Positions 5,852 to 6,195 of a DNA stretch of 6,195 nt are shown here, in pieces (position 1 is the stretch's first letter; each line of letters opens with the position of its first letter). A program made the translations under genes and the position numbers. Origin of the DNA: Deltaproteobacteria bacterium (GTDB taxonomy: Bacteria; SAR324; NAC60-12); the NCBI GenBank assembly GCA_003541985.1, contig DPLM01000312.1:1-6195 (forward strand), given 5' to 3'. The notes under the pieces were generated by a model that searched no databases, had not been told where the DNA came from, and saw nothing but the letters and a program-made list of their open reading frames with translations.

Positions 5852-6195
5852 ATGGAAACACTCGACGAATTGAAGAAAGCTTGGCGGCATTTGCTTAATC
5901 CTAGAAGGTCACTCGCTTAAGAAGCCGCTGGAGCTCTTGGAGAATTGATTCTGCTCGAAAAGCTCAAGCCAGGCACCCGTGCCAGAACGAAATCTTGCAT
6001 CCATTCTTAGGATAAGTAAAACCCTACTTCGTAAGGTATTGAAGATTTTGGAGCATAAAGGCTTAGTAGAATACAGCTTGACTCGCAGACCCTTCATGGC
6101 AAATCCATCTCCCATAGAGCTGGACGATTTAATTAAAGTGATCGGAGCTGTGAGGTCTCTCGCTGGCGAACTGGCTTGTGAGCGAGCCAATCCCG
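5852..6195 (+). pseudogene. Broken GntR-family regulator (FadR/FCD type), 5' part
   Basis: Two reading frames joined give the N-terminus of a GntR transcription factor. From ATG 5852 the first frame reads METLDELKKAWRHLLNP, then SLA, and hits TAA at 5918-5920. Past that stop it continues EAAGALGELILLEKLKPGTR to 5980, matching the family's 'lreaIlsGeLkPGtrL' block. The protein then resumes one base on at 5982 as PERNLASILRISKTLLRKVL and EHKGLVEY, the winged helix-turn-helix, followed by an ELDDLIKVIGAVRSLAGELA helix typical of the start of an FCD ligand domain, open to the window edge. So there is one nonsense codon (CAA or GAA to TAA would explain it) and a net +1 frameshift near 5981. A TAG directly precedes the ATG, ruling out an earlier start in this frame. 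AAGAG upstream is a weak RBS. The family call is firm; sequencing error remains possible. Confidence 0.82.

Noticed and set aside
5909..6190. Open frame of 93 codons on the minus strand at the right edge
   Set aside because: It lies opposite the GntR-like coding signal, which has clear winged-helix motifs on the plus strand; the antisense product has none.
1..6195. Mobile elements, CRISPR array, tRNA or rRNA genes, or a defence-type system
   Set aside because: No transposase or integrase pattern, regularly spaced repeats, or recognisable RNA-gene sequence was seen on either strand; apart from the broken regulator, all coding signal belongs to two known transporter families.

Overview
The window is a solute-uptake locus from what looks like a Gram-negative proteobacterium. 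Both secreted binding proteins carry Sec-type signal peptides suited to a periplasm, and one of the two transporters is a tripartite tricarboxylate transporter (TTT), a family known mainly from proteobacteria. Base composition is moderate (mid-40s % GC by eye) and intergenic DNA is AT-rich. I cannot place the organism more precisely.

Left part, minus strand (1-2516): an ABC importer operon of the carbohydrate (CUT1, MalEFG-like) type. It is read from a family 1 solute-binding protein (2516-1149) through a MalF-like permease (1086-208) to a MalG-like permease that leaves the window at position 1. The two permease genes overlap in a TGATG stop/start. No ATPase gene is visible; it may lie beyond the left edge or elsewhere.

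Middle (2517-2749): a 233 bp divergent control region. It holds a good minus-strand promoter candidate, a weaker plus-strand one, and a set of inverted repeats built on the half-site ATTTGG/CCAAAT placed close to tctC.

Right part, plus strand (2750-5722): a TTT operon in the order tctC (binding protein), tctB (small membrane subunit), tctA (large membrane subunit). tctA starts on TTG 3 nt after the tctB stop. Between tctA and the next gene (5723-5851) lie two adjacent perfect inverted repeats with no T-tract.

Right edge (5852-6195): the start of a GntR-family (FadR/FCD-type) regulator. It is broken by an in-frame TAA and by a +1 net frameshift, so it reads as a pseudogene unless these are sequence errors. 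It would be the natural regulator of the locus.

The whole reads as a divergent pair of high-affinity uptake systems, one for a sugar-like solute and one for an organic acid, with a decayed regulator beside them. Each binding-protein gene is followed by a stem-loop without a T-tract, and the membrane-protein gene after each stem-loop has no recognisable Shine-Dalgarno. This arrangement would favour excess binding protein. I see no RNA gene, CRISPR array, insertion sequence or other mobile element, and nothing that amounts to a new type of system.
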